Origin: Brevundimonas sp. ASV9
Lineage (GTDB): Bacteria; Pseudomonadota; Alphaproteobacteria; Caulobacterales; Caulobacteraceae
Length of the DNA stretch: 57,475 nt
Assembly (NCBI RefSeq): GCF_016429195.1
Contig: NZ_JAELUF010000008.1
Span: 1-57,475 of the forward strand
Direction: 5' to 3'
Below the pieces are notes generated by a model. That model did not search any database and was not told the origin of the DNA. It saw only the letters and a program-made list of their open reading frames with translations. This document shows positions 24,833 through 34,046 of this stretch, piece by piece (the stretch's first letter is position 1; every line of letters begins with the position of its first letter). The translations under genes and the position numbers were made by a program.

Positions 24833-26119
24833 ATGGATCCCGTCTCCGAACGACTACGCGCGCGCCACCCCCAGCGGATCGATCTGTCGCTGGAAAGAAT
24901 GCGCGTGCTGTGCGCGGCCCTTGGTGATCCGCAGCACAAGCTGCCGCCGGTGATCCATGTGGCGGGTACGAACGGCAAGGGGTCGACCGTGGCCCTGATC
25001 CGCGCCATTGCCGAGGCGGCGGGTTTGAAGGTGCACGCCTATACTTCGCCCCATCTGGTACGATTCAACGAGCGGATCCGACTGGCCGGCAAGCTGATCG
25101 AGGACGATCATCTGAACGCGATCCTGGACCGGATCGAGGCGGTCATGGCCGAGACGGACAGCGAGGCCACGGTGTTCGAAAGCACCACAGCCGCCGCCTT
25201 CCTGGCCATGTCCGAGACGCCCGCCGATCTGGCCATCATCGAAGTGGGTCTGGGCGGGGTGCTGGACGCCACAAACGTGATCGAACGGCCGCTGCTCAGC
25301 GTCATCGCCCCGGTCGATTACGACCATGCGGAGTTCCTGGGCACGGATCTGGCCGCCATCGCCTCGGAAAAGGCAGGGGTGCTGAAGGCCGGAGCGCCGG
25401 CCGTGATCGCGCGCCAAAAGGAAGAGGCGATGGCAGCCATCGAACGGCGCGCCGCCGACGTCCATGCGCGGCTGACCGTTCTGGGCGTGGATTTCGACGC
25501 CTGGGCCGAGCGGGGCGGCCTGGCGTTTCAGACGGCCGAACTGTTCATGGACCTGCCGGCGCCGGCCTTGGCGGGCGCGCACCAGATCGACAATGCGGCC
25601 CTGGCCGTGGCGGCGGCGGTCGAACTGGACCTGCCCGAGGCCGCGATCGCCGAAGGGCTGAAGCGCGTGCGATGGCCCGCACGGCTGCAACGGATTTCGG
25701 CGGGACCCTACGGCGCTGCGGCCAAGGCGGCGGAGGCGGAGCTGTGGCTGGACGGGGGGCATAATCCCCACGCGGCGCGGGCGCTGGCGGCATTTCTGGC
25801 CGAGCGCCAGGCGCGGGCGCCGCGTCCCCTGGCCCTGATCTGCGGCATGCTGAACAACAAGGATGCGGGCGGCTTCTTCGCCGCGCTGAAGGACAGCCAG
25901 GCCACCGTCTTCACCGTCGGCTTTGACGGTGCGGCGGCCGAGCCGACGGCCCTGGCGGCCGTAGCGCGCGGGCATGGGCTAGCAGCGACCCCGGCGGGAT
26001 CGGTTTCCGAGGCGCTGGACCTGGCGCTGCGCCTGGGTGCGGGCCGGGTCGCCATCTGCGGATCGCTGTACCTGGCAGGCGAGGTCCTGGGCGCCAGCGA
26101 GGAGACCTGGCCCGTCTAG
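24833..26119 (+). CDS. folC: bifunctional dihydrofolate synthase / folylpolyglutamate synthase
   Basis: This 428-residue Mur-ligase family enzyme adds glutamate to dihydropteroate and extends the folate polyglutamate tail. The P-loop Gly-Thr-Asn-Gly-Lys-Gly-Ser-Thr is at 45-52. Tyr-Thr-Ser-Pro-His-Leu, Glu-Val-Gly-Leu-Gly-Gly near 139-144, and Leu-Asp-Gly-Gly-His-Asn-Pro near 305-311 follow, all typical of FolC. It is co-directional with accD but separated by the antisense DoxX gene, so it probably has its own promoter. Confidence 0.95.
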   Translation: MDPVSERLRARHPQRIDLSLERMRVLCAALGDPQHKLPPVIHVAGTNGKGSTVALIRAIAEAAGLKVHAYTSPHLVRFNERIRLAGKLIEDDHLNAILDRIEAVMAETDSEATVFESTTAAAFLAMSETPADLAIIEVGLGGVLDATNVIERPLLSVIAPVDYDHAEFLGTDLAAIASEKAGVLKAGAPAVIARQKEEAMAAIERRAADVHARLTVLGVDFDAWAERGGLAFQTAELFMDLPAPALAGAHQIDNAALAVAAAVELDLPEAAIAEGLKRVRWPARLQRISAGPYGAAAKAAEAELWLDGGHNPHAARALAAFLAERQARAPRPLALICGMLNNKDAGGFFAALKDSQATVFTVGFDGAAAEPTALAAVARGHGLAATPAGSVSEALDLALRLGAGRVAICGSLYLAGEVLGASEETWPV

Positions 26120-26301
26120 CGCGTCATCCAGGGCTTGGACTTGCCGGCGGCGATGCGGGCGGCCTGTTCGCGCTGGAAGCGACCGCCGCGCGGCGGCTTG
26201 GCGCGCGCATCCAGCTTGGCGTTCTTAAGGCGCAGGGCCTTCTGGACCGGGGTTTCGCCGGGGATGTCGTCAGCCGGGTTCGGGGTGTCTTCGTCGCTCA
26301 T
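26116..26301 (-). CDS. small basic conserved hypothetical protein
   Basis: The protein has 61 residues: an acidic start, then Gln-Lys-Ala-Leu-Arg-Leu-Lys-Asn-Ala-Lys, then Arg-Gly-Gly-Arg-Phe-Gln-Arg-Glu-Gln and the ending Lys-Ser-Lys-Pro-Trp-Met. I recognise the pattern as a small protein common in alphaproteobacteria with no known function; its basic patches suggest nucleic-acid or ribosome contact. Its stop overlaps the end of folC by 4 bp (convergent). It lies beyond the trxA terminator. Confidence 0.68.
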   Translation of the reverse strand: MSDEDTPNPADDIPGETPVQKALRLKNAKLDARAKPPRGGRFQREQAARIAAGKSKPWMTR

Positions 26302-26317
26302 GACGCTATCCTAGCAT

Positions 26318-26348
26318 GAAAAACGCCCGCCGGTCGGACCGGCGGGCG
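26318..26348 (-). terminator. intrinsic terminator after trxA
   Basis: A 12-bp GC-rich stem (26324-26335 with 26337-26348) is followed on the minus strand by a run of five T. It lies 25 bp after the trxA stop and is one of the strongest terminators in the window. Confidence 0.88.
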
Positions 26349-26372
26349 CTTGATCTGACAGGGTCGAAAGGC

Positions 26373-26702
26373 TCAGGCCTTGACGCCGGCCTCGGCCAGC
26401 CATTCGACGATCTTGCCCTTGGGCATGGCGCCGACTTTCATCGACGCCATCTGGCCGTCCTTGAAAAGCATCAGGGTCGGAATGCCCTTCACGCCCAGCT
26501 TGGACGGGGTCATGGGGCTGTCGTCGATGTTGATCTTGGCCACGGTGACCTGACCGCCCAGTTCGTCGGCGATCTGTTCCAGCGCCGGGCCGATCTGTTT
26601 GCAGGGGCCGCACCATTCGGCCCAGAAATCGACCAGGACCGGGGTCGAAGATTTCAGGACGTCGGCGTCAAAGCTTTCGTCGGTGACTTTCACTGTCGCC
26701 AT
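26373..26702 (-). CDS. trxA: thioredoxin
   Basis: The protein has 109 residues with the redox site Trp-Cys-Gly-Pro-Cys (C31, C34) and the cis-proline in Gly-Ile-Pro-Thr near 74-77. It reduces protein disulfides in the cytoplasm using thioredoxin reductase. It follows addA after 116 bp. An AAGGAG ribosome site at 26709-26714 lies 2 bp from the base of a structured hairpin in the leader. A terminator follows the gene. Confidence 0.96.
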   Translation of the reverse strand: MATVKVTDESFDADVLKSSTPVLVDFWAEWCGPCKQIGPALEQIADELGGQVTVAKINIDDSPMTPSKLGVKGIPTLMLFKDGQMASMKVGAMPKGKIVEWLAEAGVKA

Positions 26703-26716
26703 AAATGGCTCCTTGG

Positions 26717-26756
26717 GCGCTATCGCTCGGCGCGCGGCGCCTCGCTACTTGAGCGC
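26717..26756 (-). ncRNA. structured leader hairpin upstream of trxA (copy C of the four-copy motif)
   Basis: Read on the minus strand, the outer stem is GCGCT (26756-26752) with AGCGC (26721-26717). The internal loop has CAAGTA (26751-26746) opposite GAT (26724-26722). The inner arm (26745-26725) is GC, a tandem GA/GA mismatch, then a five-pair GGCGC/GCGCC stem with a CGC loop. The ribosome site starts 2 nt past the stem and the ATG 14 nt past it. Confidence 0.62.
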
Positions 26757-26818
26757 AGGTTGGTGTTGGCCGGAGCGTCCGGGTTCGGTCGCAGATGTGG
26801 GAGCGAATCGCGGGCAAT

Positions 26819-29800
26819 TCAACTGCCCGCGAGCGCCGCCGCCAGCAGGGTTTCGGGAATGGGCATCAGCTTGGGGCCGTCGGTCCAGACCAGGGCGGCC
26901 TCGACAGGGCGGTCGGGATAGAGGCGCCTAAGCACGGCGACATAGACGGCGGCCTGCAGCACATAGGCAGGATCGACCGCCTCGACGGCGTCTGGCGCGG
27001 GGCGGTTGGTCTTGTAATCGACGACCAGAACCTTCTCGGGCGTGACCACCAGCCGATCGATGCGGCCGTTGATGGCGACGCCGGGCGGCAGGTCGGGCGC
27101 AGATCCCGTCAGGGCGACTTCGGCGCGGGAGCCGGGACCGAAGACCGGGGCGAAGCGGGCGTCGTCCAGCACAGAAAAGGCGGCGGCGATCATCTCGGCG
27201 CGCTGGACCTCGTCCAGATCGGTTTCGCGGGCCAGCAGGCGACGGGCGGCGTCGGGGCGGTCGGCCGGCGCGATCTCGGGCAGGCGTTCCAGCAGCCGGT
27301 GGATCAGGTCGCCGCGCCTGAACCTACCCAGCGCCGCCCCGCCCGCCTCGGTCCTGGCCAGGGGCGAGGGGGCGGGAATGCGGATCGAACCTTCCATTCG
27401 CGACGGCGAGGCGAAGCGGGCGGCGGCGTCGGCCGGGGGCGGCGAGGCGGCCCAGGCGGGCAGGACGGCGGCGGACCGGACTTCATTGGCGGCGACCGGG
27501 TGACGCTCGGGATCGACGCCATAGCGACGCACGCCGTTGTCGACTTCGCGCACCTGATCGCCCAGGCGGTCGAAGGTTTCCGAGAGGATCGACCACCAGC
27601 TGCCGGCCTCGGCGCCCCGGCTGGAGGCGCGGCCCATGACGATGACGCGGTCCCGCGCGCGGGTCAGGGCGACATAGAGCAGGCGCAGGGTCTCGTCGTC
27701 GGTGCGCGCCTGGCGCGCGGCGCGGGCGTCGGCCGAGGCCGGGCAGTCGTCCTTGGCCGAGCCGGGCGCTATCAGCCAGGCCTCGCCTTCGCCCTCTGGC
27801 GTAACCGCGGGCATCAGGGACGGACCTTGCGCCTTCGCTTTCATGGTGGTGTCGGGCAGGATGACGATGGGCGCCTCCAGACCCTTGGCGCCGTGGACAG
27901 TCATCACGCGGACCTCGCCGCGCGCGCCCTCCAGTTCGCGCTTCACCTCGACGTCGGCGGCCTCCAACTGGGCCAGGCAGGTCTCCAGATCGATCGCGCC
28001 ACGGTTCTCGGCGGCCAGCACCTGGTTCAGGGTCTCGTCGATGGCTTCTTCCGCCTCGCGCCCCAGCCGGGCCAGGATGCGGGCGCGGCCGGACTGTCCC
28101 GTGTCGTCCACCCGGTTCAGGGCCTGGGAAAAGAAGGCGAAGGGGTCGCCGCCGCGTGCATTTATGGCGGCCTGCAACGCATCGCGGGCGCGGGCCCATT
28201 CGGGGCGTTCGTGCGCCCGGTCGCGCAGGTCGCGCCACAGCTGGCCGGCCTTGCGGTTCTCGCGCCCGGCCAGCGCGTAGAGGCCGTCCTCGTCCACATC
28301 GCACAGCGGGCTGCGCAGCACCTCGGCCAGGGACAGGTCGTCGTCGGGGAAGAGGGCGAAACGCGCCAGCGAGATCAGGTCGTCGAAGACGATATGGCTG
28401 GACAGTTTCAGCCGGTCCGCGCCGGCGACGGGCACGCCTTCGGTCTTCAGCGCCCGAATGATCTCCTCGAAGGTCGCGTCGCGACGTCGGACCAGGATGA
28501 TGTAGTCGCCATAGCCGGCGGGGCGCAGGTCGCGGGTGCTGCGATCGAAGACGGCGAGGCCGCTTTCGACCTGGCGGCGGATTTCGCGGGCCAGATCGCG
28601 GGCCAGGCGTTTTCGGGCGCTGCCGGCGCTTTCCTGATCGACCGGATCGTCCCAGGCGTCGTTTTCGGGCGCGGGCTCGTCCAGGAACAGGGGCCACAGG
28701 TCGATGGCGCCGTGCTGGCCTACCCGCGCGGGGATGTGGCGGGCGATGTCGCCCTGGGGGCCGGTCAGGGCGCGGGTGCGGTCGGGATCGGCGAAGACGG
28801 CGTCGACGAAGGCCAGCACCTCTTCGGTCGAGCGGTAGGAGGTGTTCAACTCCGGCCCGGCGAAGGGCTCGCCGGCACCCTCGGCCAGGGCAAGGAAGGC
28901 GCCGCGTTCCTGACGCAGCCGCTCCGGCCGGGCGCCCTGGAAGGAGTAGATCGACTGTTTCTCGTCGCCGACGGCGAAGACGGTGCGGCCGGACTTTTCG
29001 CCGGAGTAGAACTCGCCGGTCAGGGCGCGGACGATGGCCCATTGTTCGGGGGCGGTGTCCTGGGCCTCGTCGATCAGGACGTGATCGACCCCGCCGTCCA
29101 GCTTGTACAGCACCCAGGCGGCGGCCCCGCTTTCGGTCAGCAGGGCGGCGGCGCGCGCGACGAGATCGGGGAAGTCCAAGGCCCCGCGCTGGGCCTTGGC
29201 GGCCTCGTAGAAGGCGGCGTGGGCGCGGGCCAGGGTCAGGACCTTGACCGTATCGTCGGCGACCTTGGCCTTGCGCAGGGCCTCGCGCGTGGCGAGGAAC
29301 TTGGTCTGGAGGTCCAGCAGCCAGCCGACCGCCCCCTGCGGCGCCGACTTTGTGCCCATGCTCTTTCGCGGTTCGCCCGCCTGGGTGCAGAAGACCCCGG
29401 CAAGGGCTGCGAACCCGGCGTAAGGCGGGGCGGCGACGCTCATGGCGTCGGCGATCTTCTTGTCATTGGCCGAGCCGGTTTCCATGGCCTCGGCCATGCG
29501 GTTCCACTCGCCGGGATCGATGAAGGCGACGAAGTCTCGCTCCAGATCCTTCGGGCTGCGATCGCGCTCGGCGCCGGTCAGGGCCCAGGGATCGGGCGCG
29601 GTTCCGGCCTCGGCGCGGTCGATATAGTCCAGCAGATCGGCGCGTTTCGCCTCGATCATCGACAGCAGCGCCTGGAACCGCTGCCAGTCCAGCTCGACGG
29701 CGAAATGACTGTAGGCCTGGCCGATGGGGCCGTCCGGATCGGCGACGGCGGCGCGGGCCAGGTCTTCGCGCGCGGCATGGCTGAGGGCGGTCGCAGCCTG

Positions 29801-30256
29801 GTCTTCCAGCACGGTGAAGCGGGGCGAGACCCCGGCCTCCAGCGGGAACCGGCGCAGCAGCTTTTCGCAGAAGGCGTGGATGGTCTGGATCTTCAGGCCG
29901 CCCGGCGTCTCCAGCGCGCGGGCGAACAGCTTGCGGGCGCGGGACAGGGCGGCGTGATCCATCGCCTGCGGGTCGCCGTCGTCCAGCCGGGCCAGTTCGC
30001 GCGACAGGGCGGCGTCGTCCAGCACGGCCCAGCCGCCTAACTGGTCGAACAGCCGGGCCTGCATCTCGGCGGCGGCGGCCTTGGTGTAGGTGACGCACAG
30101 GATGGCGCCGGGATCGACCTGATCCAGCAGCAGCCGCGCCACCCGGTTGACCAGGGTAGTGGTCTTGCCCGAACCGGCGTTGGCGGTGACGAAGACGGTC
30201 AGGTGCGGATCGGCAGCCAAGATCTGAGGGGCGACGATCTGGGGGGCGATGCTCAT
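26819..30256 (-). CDS. addA: double-strand break repair helicase-nuclease AddA
   Basis: The protein has 1145 residues. The UvrD-like Walker A Ala-Gly-Ser-Gly-Lys-Thr-Thr lies at about 27-33. A helicase motif II Leu-Ile-Asp-Glu-Ala-Gln-Asp-Thr lies near 405. The C-terminal RecB-type nuclease carries Val-Asp-Tyr-Lys-Thr-Asn near 1080. With AddB it resects broken DNA ends for RecA loading, as RecBCD does. I chose ATG 30256, which overlaps addB by 4 bp; an ATG ten codons upstream is also open. It is the last large gene of the run before trxA. Confidence 0.95.
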   Translation of the reverse strand: MSIAPQIVAPQILAADPHLTVFVTANAGSGKTTTLVNRVARLLLDQVDPGAILCVTYTKAAAAEMQARLFDQLGGWAVLDDAALSRELARLDDGDPQAMDHAALSRARKLFARALETPGGLKIQTIHAFCEKLLRRFPLEAGVSPRFTVLEDQAATALSHAAREDLARAAVADPDGPIGQAYSHFAVELDWQRFQALLSMIEAKRADLLDYIDRAEAGTAPDPWALTGAERDRSPKDLERDFVAFIDPGEWNRMAEAMETGSANDKKIADAMSVAAPPYAGFAALAGVFCTQAGEPRKSMGTKSAPQGAVGWLLDLQTKFLATREALRKAKVADDTVKVLTLARAHAAFYEAAKAQRGALDFPDLVARAAALLTESGAAAWVLYKLDGGVDHVLIDEAQDTAPEQWAIVRALTGEFYSGEKSGRTVFAVGDEKQSIYSFQGARPERLRQERGAFLALAEGAGEPFAGPELNTSYRSTEEVLAFVDAVFADPDRTRALTGPQGDIARHIPARVGQHGAIDLWPLFLDEPAPENDAWDDPVDQESAGSARKRLARDLAREIRRQVESGLAVFDRSTRDLRPAGYGDYIILVRRRDATFEEIIRALKTEGVPVAGADRLKLSSHIVFDDLISLARFALFPDDDLSLAEVLRSPLCDVDEDGLYALAGRENRKAGQLWRDLRDRAHERPEWARARDALQAAINARGGDPFAFFSQALNRVDDTGQSGRARILARLGREAEEAIDETLNQVLAAENRGAIDLETCLAQLEAADVEVKRELEGARGEVRVMTVHGAKGLEAPIVILPDTTMKAKAQGPSLMPAVTPEGEGEAWLIAPGSAKDDCPASADARAARQARTDDETLRLLYVALTRARDRVIVMGRASSRGAEAGSWWSILSETFDRLGDQVREVDNGVRRYGVDPERHPVAANEVRSAAVLPAWAASPPPADAAARFASPSRMEGSIRIPAPSPLARTEAGGAALGRFRRGDLIHRLLERLPEIAPADRPDAARRLLARETDLDEVQRAEMIAAAFSVLDDARFAPVFGPGSRAEVALTGSAPDLPPGVAINGRIDRLVVTPEKVLVVDYKTNRPAPDAVEAVDPAYVLQAAVYVAVLRRLYPDRPVEAALVWTDGPKLMPIPETLLAAALAGS

Positions 30257-33200
30257 TCTTCGTCCCCGTCGCCGATCACAGACCACTCCCAGACGCGGGC
30301 AAGATGGTCATAGTTGCCGCCTTGATTGCCCATGAACTGAGGCGCGGCCCAGGAGACGTAGGGCGTGTTCTCGTCATCGAAGCGAGCGACGCGGCGCTTC
30401 AGCCCGTCCACCGCCGCCTGCGCCAGGTCGGCGGCCTCGAGGCCCGATGCGCGGGTGACGACTTCGCCTGCCGTTTTTCGCCCGACCACGCGGACATAGG
30501 TCAGTTCGTCGGGCGTCACCGGGCCGTTGGTGTCCTTGAACCCGCCGTCGGCTAGGATGGCGGCCGTCAGGGTCAGCTGCGGGGCGAAGCCGGACTTGAC
30601 CTGTTTGGCGGACGGCGCCGCCCCGGTCTTGAAGTCCATGACCGCCGCCCCGTCCGACGCCAGCTCGATCCGGTCGGCGAAGGCCTTGACGGTGAAGGGG
30701 CCGGCCGGGGCGTCGAAGGTCATCGTCCCCTGCTGTTCCACCAGGATATCGACGCCGCGCGCCCGACGCCGGCGCTCGAACTCGGTCAGCCAGCGGGCGC
30801 AGTTGCGGGCCAGCGGCGCCTCGCGGGCCATGGCGGCATCCTCGAACCCGCGCGCGCCCAGTTCGCGCAGCAGATGGTCGTGCAGGATGGCCTCGCAGTC
30901 GTCGGGCAGGTCGTTCGGCCAGTCCAGCGTCAGCCGCTCGATGGCGGCGTGGACGGCGTTGCCCCGCGCCAGCGCTTCGGCGGACGCGCCGGGCCGCTCC
31001 ATCGCCTCCAGCCCTAGCACCCACAGGGCGTAGATGGCATAGGGATCGCGCACCCAGCGTTCGATGCGCGTGACATACAGGCTGCGCGGACGGCGATGCA
31101 CCGGCGGGCGCGGCTCCGGCCGTTTGGCGAACAGGGGCGGGCCGGGTGGGGGTGCGTCCAGGGCGCGGGCCCAGTCCAGCACGGTCGTGGGACGCGGCAA
31201 CGCCACGCCGGCCCCGCGCGTCAGCATCTCCAGCCGCCACAGCCAGCGCGAGCGGACGGCGGGCTGGCCGCCGCGCCGCTCGCTGTGGATCAGGATGACC
31301 TCATCGGCGCAGGCGGCCTGGACGAAGTCCTGCGCCGTCTGGCCCAGGCGACGTTCGGGCGGCGGCAGGCCCAGGGCCTTGCGCATCGGGCGCGACAGGA
31401 AGGGATCGGTCGGGGCCGCCTGGGGCCAGACGCCTTCCTCCAGCCCGGCCAGGATCATGCGGTCGGCGCGCACCAGCCGCGCCTCGATGGCGCCGAGAAT
31501 GCGCAGCGACGGATGGGTGGCCCCGCCGGTCCGCACGACGTTTTCCTTGACCAGAGATGTGACCAGTTCGGCCAGTTCCGCGCGGCGGATGCGGCCGAGC
31601 GACGCCCCGCCCTCGATCAGGCCGGACAACAGGGCGGCGGCGGCCTCGCCGTCGGGACCCGCCCAGGCGTTCTGGCCGGCCAGAGTTTCGATCAGCCGGG
31701 TCAGGGCCGAGGCGGCGAGATTGAGGTCCGCGCTGAGCTTTTGGTCCGCGTCGGGCGCAAAGACGGCGGTCGCGGCCTCGACGGCGGACTGAAGCTGATC
31801 GACCAGACGGGTCGCGGCCGACAGCCGGGCCTGTTTCCATTTCGGCGGAACCTTGCCGCGCCGGTCGGGCTGGACCGCTTCCAGCAGGCGGCGATGGATG
31901 GCGGCGAAGTCGCGCGGGCGGGGGCCGCGCAGAGCGTGTTCCTCCAGTGCGGCGACGGCGGCGGCCTGAGAAGCGTCGCCCAGGTCAAACCGGACCAGCG
32001 GATGTTTGACGACGGCGAGCAGCAAATGGGGCTGGACCGGATCGGCGATCCAGCGCGCGCATAGATCGACCAGGGCGCCGGCGGGCAGGCGCGACAGGGG
32101 GGCGCCGGCGGACGAATCGGGGATGATGCCCCAGCGTTCCAACCGGGCGGCGACGCGGCGACCCAGGGCCTGATCCGGCGTGACCAGGGCGCAGGTCTTG
32201 CCGGGCGTTTCCAACGTCTCGCGCATCATCAGGGCGATGGCGGCGGCGGCCTCTTCCTCGGCGCGGACGGACAGAAGGGACAGGCCCTGCAGCCCTTCGG
32301 CAATGGGGTCGCGCGCCTCGCTGCGCGCGGCGGCGGCCGAGCGGATGTCGCGGATGGCGCGGCGCCAGTCATCGGTGGCCTCGGCCGGACGCAGGGCCTC
32401 GTTGACCAGTCGCTGGCGGGCCAGGCCGCGCGCCTCGACGGCCGCAGGAACGGCGGGACGGAACCAGGGGCGGACGGTTTCGCGCGCGATCTCGCAGCGG
32501 TCCAGCAGCCGTTTCATCGCGCTTTGCGGATGTTGTTCGTCCAGCTGATCCCAGACGCCGGCGTCCAGATCCAGGTCGAGTCCAGGCAGGACGACGCAGC
32601 CCAGCGGCGCCCGCGCCACGGCCTTCAACACGTCGCCGGCGGCGGGCACCGTGCCGGTCGAACCGGCGGCGATGACGGGCTGGCGCGGCGGCTCGCGGTC
32701 CCACAGTTCGGCGAGGCGGCGCAGCAGGGTCGCGCGACGCCAGGCCGGATCGACCAGACCCAGTTCGGCCAAACGCTTCGGCCAGGCCTCGACCGCCAGA
32801 CCCAGAAACTCGGCTGACCGTTCCCAGTGTTCGGCCATTTCGCCGTCGACCAGGGTCGCGATCCGCTCGGGGCTCTGAATCTCTTCCAGTTGGCAGGAAT
32901 CGAGGAAGCCGCCCAGCGCATCGGCCAGATCCAGCGCGCGCATCGGGCTCAAGGACGTATCGAACCGTTCGACGATCATCCGCGCCATCTCGAAACGGCG
33001 GGTCAGGGCGGGGATGGGGGGCGGCAGGTCCAGACCCAGGGCGCCGGGTGTAAACGGCGGCTCGTCCTCTTCCAGATCGCCCAGCGGCCGCACCTGAGGC
33101 AGCAGGATCGGGCGACCCTGAGACAGCTTGGACAGGGCGCCGGTGAAGGCGCGCGCGGCCCGGCGGTTGGGCAGCAGGATGGTGGCGTCCGACAGGGTTT

Positions 33201-33321
33201 CCGGCGGCAGATCGCCCAGCCAGGCCAGCACCCCGGCGGCCAGGTCCTCAAGGAACGGCCGGTGCGCGGGGATGGCGTACCAACGCGCCGTGTCGCCCAG
33301 AAAGGGATCGAAAAGGCTCAC
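30253..33321 (-). CDS. addB: double-strand break repair protein AddB (alphaproteobacterial type)
   Basis: The protein has 1022 residues from GTG at 33321, overlapping the murU stop by 4 bp. The N-terminal Leu-Leu-Pro-Asn-Arg-Arg-Ala-Ala-Arg (about 48-56) is a hallmark of alphaproteobacterial AddB. The helicase-like core lacks clear ATPase motifs. The C-terminal nuclease has Val-Met-Asp-Phe-Lys-Thr-Gly near residue 893 and a Gln-Leu-Thr-Leu helix after it. I did not see the Cys cluster arrangement of Bacillus AddB. It is translationally coupled to addA. Confidence 0.93.
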   Translation of the reverse strand: MSLFDPFLGDTARWYAIPAHRPFLEDLAAGVLAWLGDLPPETLSDATILLPNRRAARAFTGALSKLSQGRPILLPQVRPLGDLEEDEPPFTPGALGLDLPPPIPALTRRFEMARMIVERFDTSLSPMRALDLADALGGFLDSCQLEEIQSPERIATLVDGEMAEHWERSAEFLGLAVEAWPKRLAELGLVDPAWRRATLLRRLAELWDREPPRQPVIAAGSTGTVPAAGDVLKAVARAPLGCVVLPGLDLDLDAGVWDQLDEQHPQSAMKRLLDRCEIARETVRPWFRPAVPAAVEARGLARQRLVNEALRPAEATDDWRRAIRDIRSAAAARSEARDPIAEGLQGLSLLSVRAEEEAAAAIALMMRETLETPGKTCALVTPDQALGRRVAARLERWGIIPDSSAGAPLSRLPAGALVDLCARWIADPVQPHLLLAVVKHPLVRFDLGDASQAAAVAALEEHALRGPRPRDFAAIHRRLLEAVQPDRRGKVPPKWKQARLSAATRLVDQLQSAVEAATAVFAPDADQKLSADLNLAASALTRLIETLAGQNAWAGPDGEAAAALLSGLIEGGASLGRIRRAELAELVTSLVKENVVRTGGATHPSLRILGAIEARLVRADRMILAGLEEGVWPQAAPTDPFLSRPMRKALGLPPPERRLGQTAQDFVQAACADEVILIHSERRGGQPAVRSRWLWRLEMLTRGAGVALPRPTTVLDWARALDAPPPGPPLFAKRPEPRPPVHRRPRSLYVTRIERWVRDPYAIYALWVLGLEAMERPGASAEALARGNAVHAAIERLTLDWPNDLPDDCEAILHDHLLRELGARGFEDAAMAREAPLARNCARWLTEFERRRRARGVDILVEQQGTMTFDAPAGPFTVKAFADRIELASDGAAVMDFKTGAAPSAKQVKSGFAPQLTLTAAILADGGFKDTNGPVTPDELTYVRVVGRKTAGEVVTRASGLEAADLAQAAVDGLKRRVARFDDENTPYVSWAAPQFMGNQGGNYDHLARVWEWSVIGDGDEE

Positions 33322-34046
33322 GCCTCTCCCGCCAGTTTGGCCTCGGCTTCGTCCCGCGCCTGCGGGTCGCCGACGTGCATCCAGTCGCCGTCGAGGACGC
33401 AGCCGAACAGACGGCCCTCGCCGGCGGACTTGCGCCACAGGGGGCTGAGGGAGAAGGGGCCTTCGGGGCCGTGGTCGGCATAGCCGGGCCGGGTGATGTG
33501 GACGCCCATATAGGCGAAGGGGGCGGACGGGGCGTCGCCCCGGAAGGTCAGCTTTCCGTCGTCGGCCATGAAGAAATCGCCGTCGCCCTCAAAGCCGATG
33601 GAGCCTTCGCGGCGGGCCAGCAGCAGGGCGACGTCCATCGTCTCGGGGTTCCACAGGCGGATCAGATCAGTGAGGGCGGCGCCTCGGTCGATCCAGACGC
33701 TGTCGATATTGGCGACGAAGACGGGATCGTCGCCCAGCAGGGCGCGCGCCTTCTTCAGCCCGCCGCCGGTTTCCAGCAGCTCGGCGCGTTCGTCGGAAAT
33801 CACGATTTCGGGCCCGCGTCCGCGCGCCGCGAGATGCGCTTCCAGTCGGTCGGCGAACCAGTGGACATTCACTACCGCCTTTTCGAGGCCGGCCTCCGCC
33901 AGACGGTCCAGCACATGGTCGATCAAGGCGCGGCCCTCCACCTCGACCAAGGCCTTGGGTCGGTCGTCGGTCAGGGGGCGCATGCGTGTGCCCAGGCCGG
34001 CGGCGAGCACCATTGCGGTCTTGGGGGCCGTCTTTGGAGCGGTCAT
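33318..34046 (-). CDS. murU: N-acetylmuramate-1-phosphate uridylyltransferase (MurU-like nucleotidyltransferase)
   Basis: The protein has 242 residues. The nucleotide-binding Leu-Ala-Ala-Gly-Leu-Gly-Thr-Arg-Met-Arg-Pro-Leu-Thr is at about 14-26, followed by Lys-Ala-Leu-Val-Glu-Val and the metal-binding Asn-Ile-Asp-Ser-Val. It transfers UMP to MurNAc-1-phosphate to form UDP-MurNAc in cell-wall recycling. The MurU assignment, rather than another sugar nucleotidyltransferase, relies on the adjacent AmgK-type kinase gene (4-bp overlap). Upstream extension of the frame lies in amgK. Confidence 0.85.
   Translation of the reverse strand: MTAPKTAPKTAMVLAAGLGTRMRPLTDDRPKALVEVEGRALIDHVLDRLAEAGLEKAVVNVHWFADRLEAHLAARGRGPEIVISDERAELLETGGGLKKARALLGDDPVFVANIDSVWIDRGAALTDLIRLWNPETMDVALLLARREGSIGFEGDGDFFMADDGKLTFRGDAPSAPFAYMGVHITRPGYADHGPEGPFSLSPLWRKSAGEGRLFGCVLDGDWMHVGDPQARDEAEAKLAGEA

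Noticed and set aside
26795..30040. 1081-residue open frame on the plus strand
   Set aside because: It lies fully antisense to addA, whose helicase and nuclease motifs are clear. The frame's Gly/Gln/Val/Asp/Ala-rich composition is what GC-rich antisense DNA gives.
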